Shown here piece by piece: positions 29,086 through 29,808 of a stretch of DNA of 29,808 nucleotides. Made by a program: the position numbers and the translations under genes. This DNA is from a virus, in the IMG/VR virus record IMGVR_UViG_3300030098_000381, positions 1-29,808 of that record. One strand, given 5' to 3'. Within the stretch, counting starts at the first letter, position 1. Each line of letters begins with the position of its first letter. Below the pieces are notes generated by a model. That model had not been told where the DNA came from. It worked only from the letters and a program-made list of their open reading frames with translations, and did no database searches.

Positions 29086-29800
29086 TAGATATAGATTAAA
29101 GCCCCATGAGATAGCTACTATCAAAAGGATGAGAAAAAAAGAGGTCAAAAATTTACTTATTATCGGTGACCTACATGAACCCTTTTGCTTAGATGGCTAT
29201 CTTGAGTGGTGCTTAGAGCAGTTTAAAATATACAACTGTAACCATGTGATATTTATTGGTGATATTATTGATTCACATGGATTTTCTTATCATGAGCCTG
29301 ATCCTGATGGCTTGAGTGCAGGTAATGAATTAAAGTTAGCTATAAAAAATGTGCAAAAATGGTACAAAGCCTTTGAGGGTGTACCTGTAGATGTTTGTAT
29401 TGGAAACCATGATAGGATGGCTGCACGGAAAGCAATGACAGGTGGAATACCTTCTGCATGGATAAGATCTTACAATGAAGTGTTAGGAACACCAGACTGG
29501 AACTGGGTGGAATCAGTAGTATATGATGATGTACTATATGAACACGGTGAAGGTGGTCGGGCACAAACAAAAGCAAAAAACAATCTGATGTCTAGTGTTT
29601 GTGGTCATACACATACGGAAGCTTACTGTAGATGGTATGTTGGCAAAAGATACAGAATATTTGGTATGCAGGTGGGATGTGGTGTTGATGCAAAAACCTA
29701 CGCAGCTGCTTACGCTAAAAACTTTAAAAAACAAGCTATAGGATGTGCTGTAGTGCTTAATAATGGTACACTACCTATAAACCTTTTGATGCCTTTATAA
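29072..29800 (+). CDS. Calcineurin-like metallophosphoesterase (copy 2)
   Basis: A 242-aa protein with the same motifs as copy 1: GDLHEPF, GDIIDSH, GNHDRM, HGEGG and CGHTHTE. The metal site is complete (GHTH in place of GHLH). The first 55 residues and the last 40 are close to copy 1, while the middle, around the HEPDPDGLSAGNEL insert region and NWVESVVYDD, is clearly different. This suggests different substrates or an immune- or host-driven allele. I chose GTG 29072 to match copy 1; TTG 29051 is an alternative. The gene is complete and ends eight bases before the window end. Confidence 0.85.
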   Translation: MQKSNRYRLKPHEIATIKRMRKKEVKNLLIIGDLHEPFCLDGYLEWCLEQFKIYNCNHVIFIGDIIDSHGFSYHEPDPDGLSAGNELKLAIKNVQKWYKAFEGVPVDVCIGNHDRMAARKAMTGGIPSAWIRSYNEVLGTPDWNWVESVVYDDVLYEHGEGGRAQTKAKNNLMSSVCGHTHTEAYCRWYVGKRYRIFGMQVGCGVDAKTYAAAYAKNFKKQAIGCAVVLNNGTLPINLLMPL

Positions 29801-29808
29801 TGAAACCT

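Larger units (their letters stand above)
28657..29805. repeat. Right copy of duplicated endolysin-holin-phosphoesterase module
   Basis: Collinear with 1-1145. Bases 28657-28733 are identical to 1-77, and the copies diverge from the next base. After the phosphoesterase stop both copies read TAATGAAA, the start of a small ORF that is cut off here by the window end (codons M-K-P). Confidence 0.9.

Noticed and set aside
1-29808. Temperate phage or prophage, tRNA genes, CRISPR array or insertion sequences
   Set aside because: No integrase, transposase, CI-like repressor, att-like repeat with flanking host genes, cloverleaf with CCA-like end, or regularly spaced repeat was seen on either strand.

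Overview
The window looks like nearly a whole genome of a small tailed phage (siphovirus type, Caudoviricetes) infecting a member of the Bacteroidota, probably a flavobacterium. Evidence for this: AT-rich DNA; all supported genes on the + strand; very tight packing with ATGA and TAATG overlaps; A-rich leaders in place of Shine-Dalgarno sites; and at least one promoter of the Bacteroidota type (TTG...TAnnTTTG). Terminase, portal, capsid, tape measure and lysis genes are all recognisable. I see no integrase, CI-type repressor, tRNA or CRISPR array, so nothing points to lysogeny.

Layout. (1) 1-1217: 3' part of an M15 endolysin gene, a holin-like gene, a calcineurin-type phosphoesterase gene and a tiny membrane ORF. 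(2) 1252-2626: early promoter with 12-bp repeats, a leader hairpin and small early genes. (3) 2632-6182: replication and recombination block with a DUF3127-like SSB, a DnaA-domain-IV-like protein, an HTH replication protein, a C5-cytosine methyltransferase cassette inside direct repeats, and a NinG-like nuclease. (4) 6204-8984: a sigma-like factor, a DPPY adenine/cytosine-N methyltransferase, zinc-ribbon proteins, DUF3310 and a NinB-like protein. (5) 9000-10656: small and large terminase. (6) 10790-20527: tail block, starting with a probable -1 frameshift pair and ending with tail fibre and tape measure. (7) 20564-23656: XkdF-like protease, scaffold, major capsid protein and a 193-aa major structural protein. 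(8) 23761-28857: minor structural and lectin-like proteins, portal, connector, small ORFs and the complete M15 endolysin. (9) 28891-29808: a second, diverged copy of the holin-phosphoesterase module.

How it may work. Host-type promoters would drive the early and middle genes. The middle block encodes a sigma-like protein (6553-7107). A recurrent box, TCTATTATATAnTAT or a close relative, lies just upstream of terS, the tail operon, the protease, the scaffold/capsid genes and the 23761 operon. I infer that this box is a phage late promoter, possibly read by that sigma factor. In most cases it abuts the start codon, which suggests leaderless late mRNAs.

The two ends of the window share the endolysin-holin-phosphoesterase module, and the first 77 bases match 28657-28733 exactly before diverging. 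This is either a true divergent duplication or a circular genome of about 28.7 kb whose two strain alleles were strung together at an assembly branch.
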